Source: RGIG1927 sp045546275 (GTDB lineage Bacteria; Bacillota; Clostridia; UMGS1883). Taken from it: 64,000 bases of DNA. The position numbers were made by a program, and so were the translations under genes. Positions 17,957 through 26,166 of this stretch are shown here, in pieces; the stretch's first letter is position 1; every line of letters begins with the position of its first letter. The notes under the pieces were generated by a model, which was given only the letters and a program-made list of their open reading frames with translations, searched no databases and was not told where the DNA came from. The stretch is from the NCBI GenBank assembly GCA_045546275.1, contig JAZQCM010000025.1, forward strand, positions 1 through 64,000. Direction: 5' to 3'.

Positions 17957-17985
17957 AAAAAAGCTGTTCTGTGAACAGCTTTTTT
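17957..17985. terminator. Bidirectional terminator between tmcAL and hup
   Basis: Stem AAAAAAGCTGTTC / GAACAGCTTTTTT with a 3-nt loop between two convergent genes. Confidence 0.9.
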
Positions 17986-18002
17986 ATTCTATGAGCAAAA
18001 AA

Positions 18003-18275
18003 TTACTTCACTGCGTTCTTAAGAGCCGCACCAGCCTTGAAAGCGGGAGCCTTGCAAGCAGCGATCTGAATTGTTTCGCCTGTAGCAGGGTTCTTACCTG
18101 TACGAGCAGCTCTTTCTCTAACTTCGAAAGTACCGAAACCGATGAGAGCAACCTTATCGCCAGCCTTGAGAGCTTCTGTGATAGCTTCAACAGTAGCAGC
18201 GAGAGCAGCGTCAGAATCCTTCTTGGAAAGACCTGTCTTTGCAGCAATAGCATTTACTAATTCTGTCTTGTTCAT
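18003..18275 (-). CDS. hup: DNA-binding protein HU
   Basis: The product has 90 residues. It is a typical HU/IHF histone-like protein: MNKTELVNAIAAKTGLSKKD at the N-terminus, the conserved GFGTFEVRERAARTGKNP segment of the DNA-grasping beta arm, and ETIQIAACKAPAFKAGAALK at the end. HU compacts and bends DNA non-specifically. The ATG at 18275 sits after a strong GGAGGTG site. The 5' leader is about 70 nt and contains a terminator-like hairpin at 18310-18334. Codon use is strongly biased, as expected for an abundant protein. Confidence 0.98.
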   Translation of the reverse strand: MNKTELVNAIAAKTGLSKKDSDAALAATVEAITEALKAGDKVALIGFGTFEVRERAARTGKNPATGETIQIAACKAPAFKAGAALKNAVK

Positions 18276-18309
18276 TATATTTTCACCTCCATAAAATTGT
18301 GACGTTTTC

Positions 18310-18334
18310 AAAAAATGCGCTCCAACACGCATTT
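18310..18334 (-). promoter_or_regulatory. Terminator-like hairpin in the hup leader
   Basis: In the leader RNA AAAUGCG and CGCAUUU form a 7-bp stem with an 8-nt loop, followed by a run of Us, between the predicted transcription start and the ribosome binding site. It may be an attenuator or simply a stabilising structure. Confidence 0.4.
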
Positions 18335-18352
18335 CTACGTAACTGCAGGGTC

Positions 18353-18382
18353 ATTATAGCACAAACCTTTTGGCAATTTCAA
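18353..18382 (-). promoter_or_regulatory. Sigma-A promoter of hup
   Basis: On the minus strand TTGAAA (18382-18377), 18-bp spacer, TATAAT (18358-18353) with an extended TG element. Confidence 0.78.
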
Positions 18383-18471
18383 TAGGTTTTTTAGAATTTT
18401 TCACATTTTTTATGAATTTTAGGCTTTTTTTAATATTTTTTTGGCAAATTTACAGGTTTTTATTAAACTGA

Positions 18472-18500
18472 TTGACTTAGTTTTTAACTTGTGGTACATT
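18472..18500 (+). promoter_or_regulatory. Probable promoter of the ABC exporter gene
   Basis: TTGACT (18472-18477), 17-bp spacer, TACATT (18495-18500), 30 bp upstream of the start codon. Confidence 0.65.
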
Positions 18501-18529
18501 TTTTATAGATGAAAAAAGGAGGCTTATTT

Positions 18530-20311
18530 ATGCAAAAAACTGCTCAGGCTGAAGAAAATCTGATTAAAAGCTTTCAAAAAAATAAAAACCATAGCCTTAA
18601 AACTCTGCTTTCTTTGTACAAAGGCTTTTACAGCCGACTTTCCTTTTCCCTGTTCTTTTTTATAATAAAACGTTCACCCGAGTGGATACTGCCCATTGTT
18701 ACTGCCAACATTATAAATATTGCCACAAATCCCAATGAGCATACATTAAATGAGCTTATTGTAAATACAGCAGTGATGTTTATTTGCATTGTGCAGAACG
18801 TTCCCACAAATTTTGTTTATTTTAAATCCTACCGCAAAACCATCCGTCAGGTGGAAGCAAAACTAAGGTGCGCACTTGTAAGGAAAATGCAACAGCTTTC
18901 CATTACCTATCACAAGGAAATGCAATCAGGCAGGCTTCAGTCAAAAATAATGCGTGACGTTGAAGCAATTGAAACACTTTCAACCCAGTTTTTCATAAGC
19001 CTGTTGCAAATAATCATGGACTTGGCAGTTGCAATTGCAATCACAGGCTTTCAGAACGTAACCGTTCTTTTATTCTTTGCGCTGACCATTCCCTTTGCGG
19101 TGGTGCTTGTAACACTTTTCCGCAAAAAAATCAGTCTTCGTAACACTGAATTTAGAAAAGAGGTTGAAGAAACCAGTGCCATGGTAATGGAAATGGTTGA
19201 ATTAATCCCCGTTACACGAGCACACGGACTTCAGGATTACGAAATTGACCGCATGGGCAGGCAAATGCAAAAGGTTTCAAAGCGTGGCTTAAAGCTTGAC
19301 GTTATTCAGGAGCTTTTCGCCTCCATGACATGGATGACCTTCCAGGTTTTCCAGCTTGCATGCCTTGCCTTCACAGGTTACATGGCATACAAAGGTCAGA
19401 TAAGTGTTGGCGAGGTTGTATTGTACCAGAGCTATTACTCCAAAATTGTTCATCAGGTTTCAAACCTTGTGGGGCTTCTCCCCTCTATGAGCAAGGGCCT
19501 CGAATCGGTAAAAAGCGTTGGTGACGTGCTTACAGCTCACGATGTTGAGGACAATAACTCCAAAAAATCTGTTGAAGAAATTCATGGCGAAATTATTTTT
19601 GACAAGGTTTCCTTTGCATATCACGATTCTTTAAATTCAGTGCTGGAGGACTTCTCTTTAACGGTTAAAAAGGGCGAAACCGTTGCACTGGTTGGTGAAA
19701 GCGGTGCGGGCAAAACAACAATACTTAACCTTGTAATGGGCTTTAACACACCAAGCAAAGGCAAGATAACCGTTGACGGCGAAGACATTACAAAAATTAA
19801 CCTTAATTCACTTCGCAATCACCTTGCAGTTGTGCCCCAGAGCACAATTTTATTCACAGGCACGCTCCGTGATAATATCACCTACGGATTGGAGCATGTG
19901 TCGGAAGAAGAGCTGCGGAGCGTGATTGAGGCGGCAAATTTAACTGAGCTTGTTTCCTCGTTACCAGAGGGGTTAAACACTCACATAAACGAGCACGGCT
20001 CAAACCTTTCGGGCGGACAAAAACAGCGAATTTCAATTGCACGTGCACTTATCCGCAATCCCGAAATTATAATACTTGACGAAGCTACAAGTGCACTTGA
20101 CACAATAAGCGAAAAGAAAATACAAAGCGCCATCGACACCCTTTGTAAAGACCGCACAACCTTTATTGTGGCACACCGCCTTTCAACAATCCGCAACGCC
20201 GACTGTATTGCAGTTATTGAAAACGGCAAATGCGTCGAGCAGGGCAATTTCCAGGAGCTTATTGACAAAAAGGGCAAATTTTACGAAATGAATAAAATGC
20301 AGATTATTTAA
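18530..20311 (+). CDS. ABC exporter half-transporter (membrane and ATPase domains fused)
   Basis: The product has 593 residues, starting at the ATG at 18530 after AAAGGAGG; an ATG at 18509 lies ahead of that site and is unlikely. Residues about 30-320 form the six-helix type I exporter membrane domain. Residues about 350-590 form the ATPase: Walker A GESGAGKTT, Q-loop VPQSTILFTGT, signature LSGGQKQR, Walker B IIILDEATSALD, and switch His in VAHRLST. It would act as a homodimer, or as a heterodimer with a partner not in this window. The substrate (lipid, peptide or drug) cannot be told. It is monocistronic between its promoter and the terminator at 20311-20342. Confidence 0.93.
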   Translation: MQKTAQAEENLIKSFQKNKNHSLKTLLSLYKGFYSRLSFSLFFFIIKRSPEWILPIVTANIINIATNPNEHTLNELIVNTAVMFICIVQNVPTNFVYFKSYRKTIRQVEAKLRCALVRKMQQLSITYHKEMQSGRLQSKIMRDVEAIETLSTQFFISLLQIIMDLAVAIAITGFQNVTVLLFFALTIPFAVVLVTLFRKKISLRNTEFRKEVEETSAMVMEMVELIPVTRAHGLQDYEIDRMGRQMQKVSKRGLKLDVIQELFASMTWMTFQVFQLACLAFTGYMAYKGQISVGEVVLYQSYYSKIVHQVSNLVGLLPSMSKGLESVKSVGDVLTAHDVEDNNSKKSVEEIHGEIIFDKVSFAYHDSLNSVLEDFSLTVKKGETVALVGESGAGKTTILNLVMGFNTPSKGKITVDGEDITKINLNSLRNHLAVVPQSTILFTGTLRDNITYGLEHVSEEELRSVIEAANLTELVSSLPEGLNTHINEHGSNLSGGQKQRISIARALIRNPEIIILDEATSALDTISEKKIQSAIDTLCKDRTTFIVAHRLSTIRNADCIAVIENGKCVEQGNFQELIDKKGKFYEMNKMQII

Positions 20312-20342
20312 AAATGACGGCAGAATGTTCTGCCGTCATTTT
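20311..20342. terminator. Bidirectional terminator between convergent ABC genes
   Basis: Stem AAAATGACGGCAGA / TCTGCCGTCATTTT with a 4-nt loop. It overlaps the stop regions of the exporter (plus strand) and the permease (minus strand). Confidence 0.9.
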
Positions 20343-21958
20343 TTCCATGAATAGCCGTAGCCATTTTCTTTTAACCAGCTTATGGTTTGTGTCCAGTTTG
20401 AATTAATAGTAACCGAATAATACTGTGTTTTTTCATAGGATTCATAGCAGTAAAAGTCAATTACATAGCCCTTTTGTCCATGTAAATCGGTAAAATTGCC
20501 ACTTAAAATGTCATTTTTCACACATTCAAGCAGCTCTTCTCCTCTTTTTTTCACATGGTCTGCTATTTTCCCGCCACGATATTCACTAATTGTAAAGGAA
20601 ATTACCTTTTTATCGGAAATATCAAACACTTCGTTTGTCTGGATTTTAAAGGTTTCACTTTCGTACATTGAGTTCATTATTTCGTCACGCATTTTTTTAG
20701 GTATAAAATACTCACGGTACACCCATTTCCCATCGGTTTCATAGCCAACAACCAGTTGCTCCTCATGTAAGGCTCCTTTTCGTGTGCTTTCAATAACCCG
20801 TGCATGATGGTTGTACATTTTTTCAATGCATTCATAATCCGTAAAGCTCCCACCGCTGCCAAAATTAGTCATTACTGTCATGGTGTCGATTTTATTAATT
20901 TTCGGCTGATATGTTTCGTAACCGAAAATTGTGCTTTTTGCCATAAACAGCAAAAACAATCCGTAGCAAATTAAAAATGCTACATAGCCTTTGTAAGCGC
21001 CCCACACCTTTATCTCCTTACGAAGCACCATTTCCACGCCAAAATACACAATACAGCTTATTACTAAGCTCCACACAAGCCACTGTATGGACAATTCCTC
21101 ATAGGCTAAAAACACAAGCATAACGCTTACGCTGACCGCGATGTATTTTAACACATAATAGAACCATTTATAAGCGGCAGCATCCTCGCATTTTTCCATG
21201 GAACGCTTTTTATACAGAAGATAGCTTAAAAGAAACAGTGTAGCCCAATGGATTAAAAGTATTATTGTGGACTCAGTCCCACTCCAGGAAAAGCCGTTAA
21301 TTCCGGGGTAAATAATATTACTAAGATTTTCCCGTATGTTTAAAATTTTAAAAACCACCCAGTCGCCCGAGCCCCGATACCCTGCCGCAAAAAGCTGCAT
21401 TATTGAATTTACAAAGCTTTGTACAAACCCTATGCCATTCACAAGTGCAAAATACAAAACAAAGGTTATGTAGCTTGCTCCTGTAAGCATTGCACAAAAA
21501 CAAGCCACTGCAAAATAGGAGAAAAGCGCAAAAAGCGTGTAGCCAATCCACATCATTCCCCACAAAAACTTATCTGTTGCAACGCTTATTACAAAGCCGG
21601 TTATTATAACAGGAACAGCCATTAATGTAACTGCACTGAGTAAGCTGGTTATGTAGGCGGCTAACCTGCTTACAGGGCTGGAATGTAAAAACACAGACTG
21701 CTTTTTTGAATGCACAAAGCGAAACAAAAGGCTACTTACAACCACAGCTACAAACATTGACAAAATGTTTGTCATAAAAAACTGGTCAATAAAATAATCT
21801 CTGTAAGGGAAAAAGTCGCTCTGGAAATCTTCCATTCCGGGGTACACATCCCAAAAACAGCTCAATAGCAGCAGCAAAACCAAATACAGCACACTTCCTG
21901 TCCAAAAGCGTTTAAGGTTTGCTTTGAATATTGCTTTGTTAAAAAAATTCTGTTTCAT
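20336..21958 (-). CDS. ABC-2 type permease, second paralogue (Ytr-like operon)
   Basis: The product has 540 residues. Residues 1-360 hold about ten hydrophobic segments in the ABC-2 permease pattern, with the conserved RFVHSKKQSVFLHSSPVSRL motif after the second helix. Residues about 360-540 are a polar domain ending TISWLKENGYGYS. It is a clear paralogue of the permease at 24442-26166 (shared RFVHSKK, HS.PV.., the GYETY junction and the TI.WL.ENGYG tail). It has no ATPase next to it, so the GntR-linked ATPase at 26144-27040 probably serves both. It is the last gene of the operon, ending in a shared terminator. I recall a family named DUF6449 with this tail but could not verify the match. Confidence 0.82.
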   Translation of the reverse strand: MKQNFFNKAIFKANLKRFWTGSVLYLVLLLLLSCFWDVYPGMEDFQSDFFPYRDYFIDQFFMTNILSMFVAVVVSSLLFRFVHSKKQSVFLHSSPVSRLAAYITSLLSAVTLMAVPVIITGFVISVATDKFLWGMMWIGYTLFALFSYFAVACFCAMLTGASYITFVLYFALVNGIGFVQSFVNSIMQLFAAGYRGSGDWVVFKILNIRENLSNIIYPGINGFSWSGTESTIILLIHWATLFLLSYLLYKKRSMEKCEDAAAYKWFYYVLKYIAVSVSVMLVFLAYEELSIQWLVWSLVISCIVYFGVEMVLRKEIKVWGAYKGYVAFLICYGLFLLFMAKSTIFGYETYQPKINKIDTMTVMTNFGSGGSFTDYECIEKMYNHHARVIESTRKGALHEEQLVVGYETDGKWVYREYFIPKKMRDEIMNSMYESETFKIQTNEVFDISDKKVISFTISEYRGGKIADHVKKRGEELLECVKNDILSGNFTDLHGQKGYVIDFYCYESYEKTQYYSVTINSNWTQTISWLKENGYGYSWKK

Positions 21959-21966
21959 GCTTCACC

Positions 21967-22383
21967 TCAGATACATGGAAAAACCATTCCGTATTTTTCT
22001 ACAATACTGTCAAACATTCGCCGTTCATCATCACTTATTTTTATGTAGTAATCGCCATCCCCTACCCGGAAAATGGGGCAACCGTCACAAGCCGGGCAAA
22101 GGGTAATTTCTCTTTGGTCATTGCCAACTGTAAAGGTTATGGATACATCGGTGTCAAAACCGCAGGAGGGCGAATCCTTAAACTTAATACCACAAAGCAT
22201 GTGTTGCAACACAACCTGATCATCCCAACTGATATTGCAGGATATGTCAACATCTTCGTCTTTATATACAAGCTTTGCAGCATACGCTCCTGACACATCC
22301 ACATAAAAAAGAGCGCGCAATGCAAAAAATGCAACAAGTACTGTGCACAGAACAACGCCTGTTCTTTTTACAGTCTCTTTCAT
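21967..22383 (-). CDS. Hypothetical membrane-anchored protein
   Basis: The product has 138 residues. One N-terminal hydrophobic helix (VVLCTVLVAFFALRALFYV) is followed by an extracytoplasmic domain of about 110 residues rich in Cys and Asp, including CPACDGCP. Eight bases separate it from the downstream permease gene and 3 bp from the upstream gene, so it belongs to the same transcript. An AGAGGACATTGAT sequence precedes the ATG. I do not recognise the family. The cluster of cysteines in a probably external domain is unusual for an anaerobe and could mean disulfides or metal binding. Confidence 0.72.
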   Translation of the reverse strand: MKETVKRTGVVLCTVLVAFFALRALFYVDVSGAYAAKLVYKDEDVDISCNISWDDQVVLQHMLCGIKFKDSPSCGFDTDVSITFTVGNDQREITLCPACDGCPIFRVGDGDYYIKISDDERRMFDSIVEKYGMVFPCI

Positions 22384-22386
22384 ATA

Positions 22387-22833
22387 TCAATGTCCTCTCA
22401 AGTCAAAGTATTCAAAAAAGCCGTCGCCTTCACCCCATGAGTATACAATGTAACACAATCCTTCGGGCTTGCCTTTGTCAAAGCCATAATTTCCATGTTC
22501 TATCACATTTATCTCTTTCGATGGTTGCTCTTTCACAATTAAATCAAATTCGGAATAATAGTCCTCTAACTCCCAAAGAGGCAAATCGCTTTTTATCCAG
22601 ATTGCGCCAAAATACTGCATGCCGTTACCGTTTCCCACAAGCTTGCCTGCAACAAACATATCATCTATCATTTCAGTTTCTTCAGGCAGAGGTATTTCTT
22701 TAATTTCTTCAACAACCGCCTTTGCCGAAAAAGTGTTTGCAACAGCACCAACAAGATAAAGTGTAGCTATTGCAACGAAAATCAGTATTATAATTCCTAA
22801 CATAATTTTTGAAATTAGTTTTAAATTTTTCAT
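22387..22833 (-). CDS. Hypothetical membrane-anchored protein
   Basis: The product has 148 residues with a single N-terminal transmembrane helix (IMLGIIILIFVAIATLYLVG) and an acidic extracytoplasmic domain. Recognisable pieces are EIKEIPLPEETEMIDDMFVAGK and aromatic-rich GEGDGFFEYFDL near the C-terminus. No known family is evident. It is placed in the middle of the row of five small proteins between the two paralogous permeases, so a role tied to the transporter (sensing or substrate handling) is possible but unproven. Confidence 0.7.
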   Translation of the reverse strand: MKNLKLISKIMLGIIILIFVAIATLYLVGAVANTFSAKAVVEEIKEIPLPEETEMIDDMFVAGKLVGNGNGMQYFGAIWIKSDLPLWELEDYYSEFDLIVKEQPSKEINVIEHGNYGFDKGKPEGLCYIVYSWGEGDGFFEYFDLRGH

Positions 22834-22859
22834 GCTTTCACCACTACCTTGCTTTCTTC

Positions 22860-23339
22860 TCAGATATTATTATGTATAAAATACATAGTCAACGTTTCTG
22901 TATCAAACCAATAAACATTATACGTCGGATACTTCTCGGGATTATAGTCAAAATCTTCATTCGGATAATTATTGGTGATATAGAAGTAATCACCAACTGT
23001 CACATTTTCCATATTGAAATCATATTTGTCTTTAAAATCTTCATTTTCAATCCATTTCTTAAAGTTTTGAAAATAGTTAATAATTTTCGAAACATCCGCT
23101 TTGTCCTTAACATAAAGCATTGCTTGTTCTTTATTAATAAATTTTATTACAGTTTCATCGTAGTAATACTTGCCAAACTGTGTATAATCCTGAAAACCCT
23201 TTCCTCTGTAAAATTGAACATTTTTATATTCAGGTAACAATTGAATCAAACCAGGTTCTTTCACACTTCCCAAAAAATTACAGTCTGCTATTACAGTCAG
23301 ACAAACAAGCAAAATCAATATGCTCACAGCTTTTTTCAT
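22860..23339 (-). CDS. Hypothetical secreted protein
   Basis: The product has 159 residues from the ATG at 23339, which follows AAAGGAG; a longer frame reading upstream overlaps the previous gene and lacks a ribosome binding site. The first 20 residues form a signal peptide (KKAVSILILLVCLTVIADC). The Cys could suggest a lipoprotein, but Asp at -1 breaks the lipobox, so lipidation is doubtful. The rest is soluble, Lys/Asp/Tyr-rich and ends TLTMYFIHNNI. The start overlaps the preceding gene's stop by 4 bp (ATGA). No family recognised. Confidence 0.7.
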   Translation of the reverse strand: MKKAVSILILLVCLTVIADCNFLGSVKEPGLIQLLPEYKNVQFYRGKGFQDYTQFGKYYYDETVIKFINKEQAMLYVKDKADVSKIINYFQNFKKWIENEDFKDKYDFNMENVTVGDYFYITNNYPNEDFDYNPEKYPTYNVYWFDTETLTMYFIHNNI

Positions 23340-23749
23340 GTGTTTACTCCTTTTATGATTCTCCATAAAATTCCCGCAACTGTTCCCGTTAAGCACGCTG
23401 CAAAACAAAGCGCCCACATGTCACTTCCAAGCCAGTTTGTGCCATAAATGAATGTAATATTGTCGGTTAATTCAGCAAAAACAATTCGCACTTTAATTAT
23501 TTCGGTTAGTATCACGCTTGTTGACCAGAAAACAAGAATATTTATTAACGTTTTTTCTCTTTTTATCAGGATTGTTACTAAAACTACAATTAAAACAAAA
23601 AGTGCAACAAAAAAGCTTTTTTCGCCTACGCTGTAGCCGTCCCAGCCTGCCATAGTGTCAATAATATTCCATTTCCAGATAATGCACTCAATAACACACA
23701 TTCCCAAATGCAAAAGCGTTGCACCCAAGGCTGTTAATATGTACTTCAT
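23336..23749 (-). CDS. Hypothetical integral membrane protein
   Basis: The product has 137 residues from the ATG at 23749, after AAAGGGTG. Four hydrophobic segments cover most of the length (LTALGATLLHLGMCVIECII, VALFVLIVVLVTILI, ILVFWSTSVILTEII, and a C-terminal ALCFAACLTGTVAGILW). It overlaps the next gene by 4 bp, indicating translational coupling. No family recognised. It is the only polytopic member of the five small genes of the operon. Confidence 0.7.
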   Translation of the reverse strand: MKYILTALGATLLHLGMCVIECIIWKWNIIDTMAGWDGYSVGEKSFFVALFVLIVVLVTILIKREKTLINILVFWSTSVILTEIIKVRIVFAELTDNITFIYGTNWLGSDMWALCFAACLTGTVAGILWRIIKGVNT

Positions 23750-23762
23750 CAAAAACACCCTT

Positions 23763-24134
23763 TCAATCACATGTAAAGGCAAAACTTATCCCGTGCCACC
23801 AATATGGATAAACTACATTATCAGCACTACCTGTTTTTGACCATATTGTATTCCATGAAATTTCTTTCCAACTGCCGTTGTCATATTTGAATATCAGAAT
23901 ATTACCACCGCTTTTTCCTTCGGAAACGTAATAAACCCTGGCATAGCTGAATGGCTCATACTCCAACACTTTGAAAAAATCAATTTCGCCAAGCATAGTA
24001 TTTTCTTTGTAAGCACCAGAAAACTCGGCATAGTGTTTATGTGTAAGCATTTCACATCTGATAACAGAAACAACATTTATAGTTATTAAGCACAGTAAAA
24101 CTCCGATTACTAAAAACTTAAGCTTTGTTTTCAT
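23763..24134 (-). CDS. Hypothetical membrane-anchored protein
   Basis: The product has 123 residues. An N-terminal hydrophobic helix (FLVIGVLLCLITINVVSVI) is followed by an external domain of about 95 residues with many aromatic residues near the end (WKEISWNTIWSK, YPYWWHG). No family recognised. It is the first of the five small genes after the structured repeat at 24163-24437. It may be read through from the upstream permease gene or start from a promoter I did not find. Confidence 0.68.
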   Translation of the reverse strand: MKTKLKFLVIGVLLCLITINVVSVIRCEMLTHKHYAEFSGAYKENTMLGEIDFFKVLEYEPFSYARVYYVSEGKSGGNILIFKYDNGSWKEISWNTIWSKTGSADNVVYPYWWHGISFAFTCD

Positions 24135-24162
24135 TTATAAATTCTCCCGTTAAGCTTAATTC

Positions 24163-24437
24163 AGCCCTCCTTAAAAGGAGGGCTAAGCGTGTCGAAAAAG
24201 TCGACACGCGACAAAAAAAATTGCCGAGGACAATATTTTTTGTCAATATTTTTATAGGGAACAAAGTGCCGATTTCTCGTACAAGGGGCTTGCGAGCCCC
24301 CTAAAATCAGCACTTTCGGAGGGCCAATGCGATAGCCCCTCCGATTTTATTCGGGGAACCTTCTTCCCCGAACCCTTCGCGACTGTGCAAAATTTCAGGT
24401 TTGTCGACAGTCTGTAGCCCTCCTTAAAAGGAGGGCT
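24163..24437. repeat. Structured intergenic element bounded by identical palindromes
   Basis: An identical 22-bp palindrome (AGCCCTCCTT and its complement) stands at both ends, 24163-24184 and 24416-24437. Between them lies a chain of hairpins: CGTGTCGA/TCGACACG (about 24188-24208), GGGGCT/AGCCCC nested in an AAGTGC/GCACTT stem (about 24263-24315), CGGAGGG/CCCCTCCG (about 24317-24343), and TTCGGGGAA/TTCCCCGAA (about 24350-24371). No gene is visible. The layout resembles a non-autonomous insertion or clustered intergenic repeats. A related word (CTCGTACAAGGG) occurs at about 40375. Confidence 0.7.
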
Positions 24438-24441
24438 ATTA

Positions 24442-26166
24442 TTAACTCATCACATGCCCATAGCCGTTTTCTTCAAGCCAATTGATTGTGTTTTTAAAAT
24501 GCTTTGTAATGTAAAAATCCATCCAGTCGGTGTTGTCAACATAGCTTGTGTAGGAATTTTTGTAGCTTGTTACCACTTGGCTTTCATCTTTTGTAGTATA
24601 GTGCATATAGCAGCTGTATACCCTGCCTGTGTGGATTTCGTCATAGCTTAAAGCATCAACATCCTGTTTAATACACTCTAAAAGCTCTTTTAATTCTTCC
24701 CTTGTGCCTTCAATCTGGTACTTATCAATGCTTATTGAATTGATTTCCTTAATATTGTCATTGAAAACCTCTTCACAGGCGCGCTTATACTCCTTGTACT
24801 TATAAACCGCGTTCATTATTTTGCGGTTCGTCTCATAATCAACACCGTAACGCCTTGTTACCATTTTTCCGTTTTTGAGCTTGTATGCAATATGTATTCG
24901 TGTGTCGTGATAAGGCTCATGGTTAAGTATTGAAGTGTTTTTCTTGTCAACAAATTCGCTGTGAACTTCTGTTATGTATTCGTTGAGCTCTTTAATTTCG
25001 GTAAAGGGCTTTTCTGATTGATAATAGTAGTTATATATTGCCGCTTCCTGTATCCGGTCAGTTTCAGGCACATAGGTTTCATAGCCGAACACACTGGTTA
25101 AACTGATAAAAAGTATGAACAGAGTGAACACTCCGCCAAAGACCAGATAACCCTTGTAGCTGTGCCACACCTTAACGGTCTTTTTAAGTATCATTTCGCT
25201 GCCGAAGTAGAAAATAAGGCTGAAAAGCACTATCATAAAGGTGAAGAACACCGGTTTTTCGCTAATAAACTGGCTGAAAATTGAAAACACCGTAAGTGTG
25301 CCGATAAATGTCACCGCATACTTTAAAATGGGATTAAAGGCTTTAAAGCCTGCAACGTCTTCGTTTCGTTCCATGTGTCTGTATTTGTAAAAGAAATAGC
25401 TTAAAACATACAACAAAACAGCCGCTAAGGAGAAAAGCACAATCTTCACAATTGAAACAGTTCCATGAACATTGCTTATAGCGTTGGCTACCTCACCTAA
25501 GAACATTACCGGGTTAACCTCCTCTGCAAAGTGCAAAAGTGAGCGTTCATAGGAATAGCCAAACAAAAACTCAACAAGAATTGTTTCGGTAATACTTGCC
25601 ACAAGAGGCACCACAGCAAGAATTATGCCGTTAAACGCCACAAGAGCAAAGCTGTTGCCTGTAAACATTGCCGCAAAGGTTGCAACAGAAAACATTACAA
25701 AAAGCACCAAAAGGTTGAATAATATCCAAACCAAAGTATCGCCAAAGGAAAAATCGCCCTTATACATTGTTAACGATAAAACCGAAAGGATTGCACCGTT
25801 TGCCACAACAGGCGCCGCCATTAAAGTAAATGCACCTAAAAGGGTTGACAGGTAGTTTGTAAGCTTTGTAACAGGCAACGAATGTGTAAAAACGGAGGTT
25901 TTTTTGGAGTGCACAAACCTGTAGCACAAAAGCGCAACAACTGTTGGCACAACCATTGCTATTGCCATGGGGAAATAAATAAATTCTTCTTCCAGAATAA
26001 GGCTTGCGTTTCTTCCATATCCCCAGAAGGAATGAGGCTCATACGCCAAAAGAAGTAGCATGTTTGTAACTAAAAACAGCATTATGAAATACAAAACACT
26101 GCCGATAGTAAAACGGCGGAGAGTATTTTTGTAAATGCCTTTATCAAAGAATGTTTTTGTAGTCAT
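24442..26166 (-). CDS. ABC-2 type permease, first paralogue (Ytr-like operon)
   Basis: The product has 574 residues. About ten hydrophobic segments occupy residues 15-375, with the conserved YRFVHSKKTSVFTHSLPVTKL loop. A polar domain of about 190 residues, after FGYETYVPETDRI, ends TINWLEENGYGHVMS. The start codon overlaps the end of the ATPase gene by 23 bp, with GGGAGGT as ribosome binding site, so ATPase and permease are translationally coupled. GntR-ATPase-permease is the arrangement of the B. subtilis ytrABCDEF locus, which responds to cell-wall-active antibiotics. By analogy this transporter may protect the envelope; the substrate is unknown. Confidence 0.85.
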   Translation of the reverse strand: MTTKTFFDKGIYKNTLRRFTIGSVLYFIMLFLVTNMLLLLAYEPHSFWGYGRNASLILEEEFIYFPMAIAMVVPTVVALLCYRFVHSKKTSVFTHSLPVTKLTNYLSTLLGAFTLMAAPVVANGAILSVLSLTMYKGDFSFGDTLVWILFNLLVLFVMFSVATFAAMFTGNSFALVAFNGIILAVVPLVASITETILVEFLFGYSYERSLLHFAEEVNPVMFLGEVANAISNVHGTVSIVKIVLFSLAAVLLYVLSYFFYKYRHMERNEDVAGFKAFNPILKYAVTFIGTLTVFSIFSQFISEKPVFFTFMIVLFSLIFYFGSEMILKKTVKVWHSYKGYLVFGGVFTLFILFISLTSVFGYETYVPETDRIQEAAIYNYYYQSEKPFTEIKELNEYITEVHSEFVDKKNTSILNHEPYHDTRIHIAYKLKNGKMVTRRYGVDYETNRKIMNAVYKYKEYKRACEEVFNDNIKEINSISIDKYQIEGTREELKELLECIKQDVDALSYDEIHTGRVYSCYMHYTTKDESQVVTSYKNSYTSYVDNTDWMDFYITKHFKNTINWLEENGYGHVMS

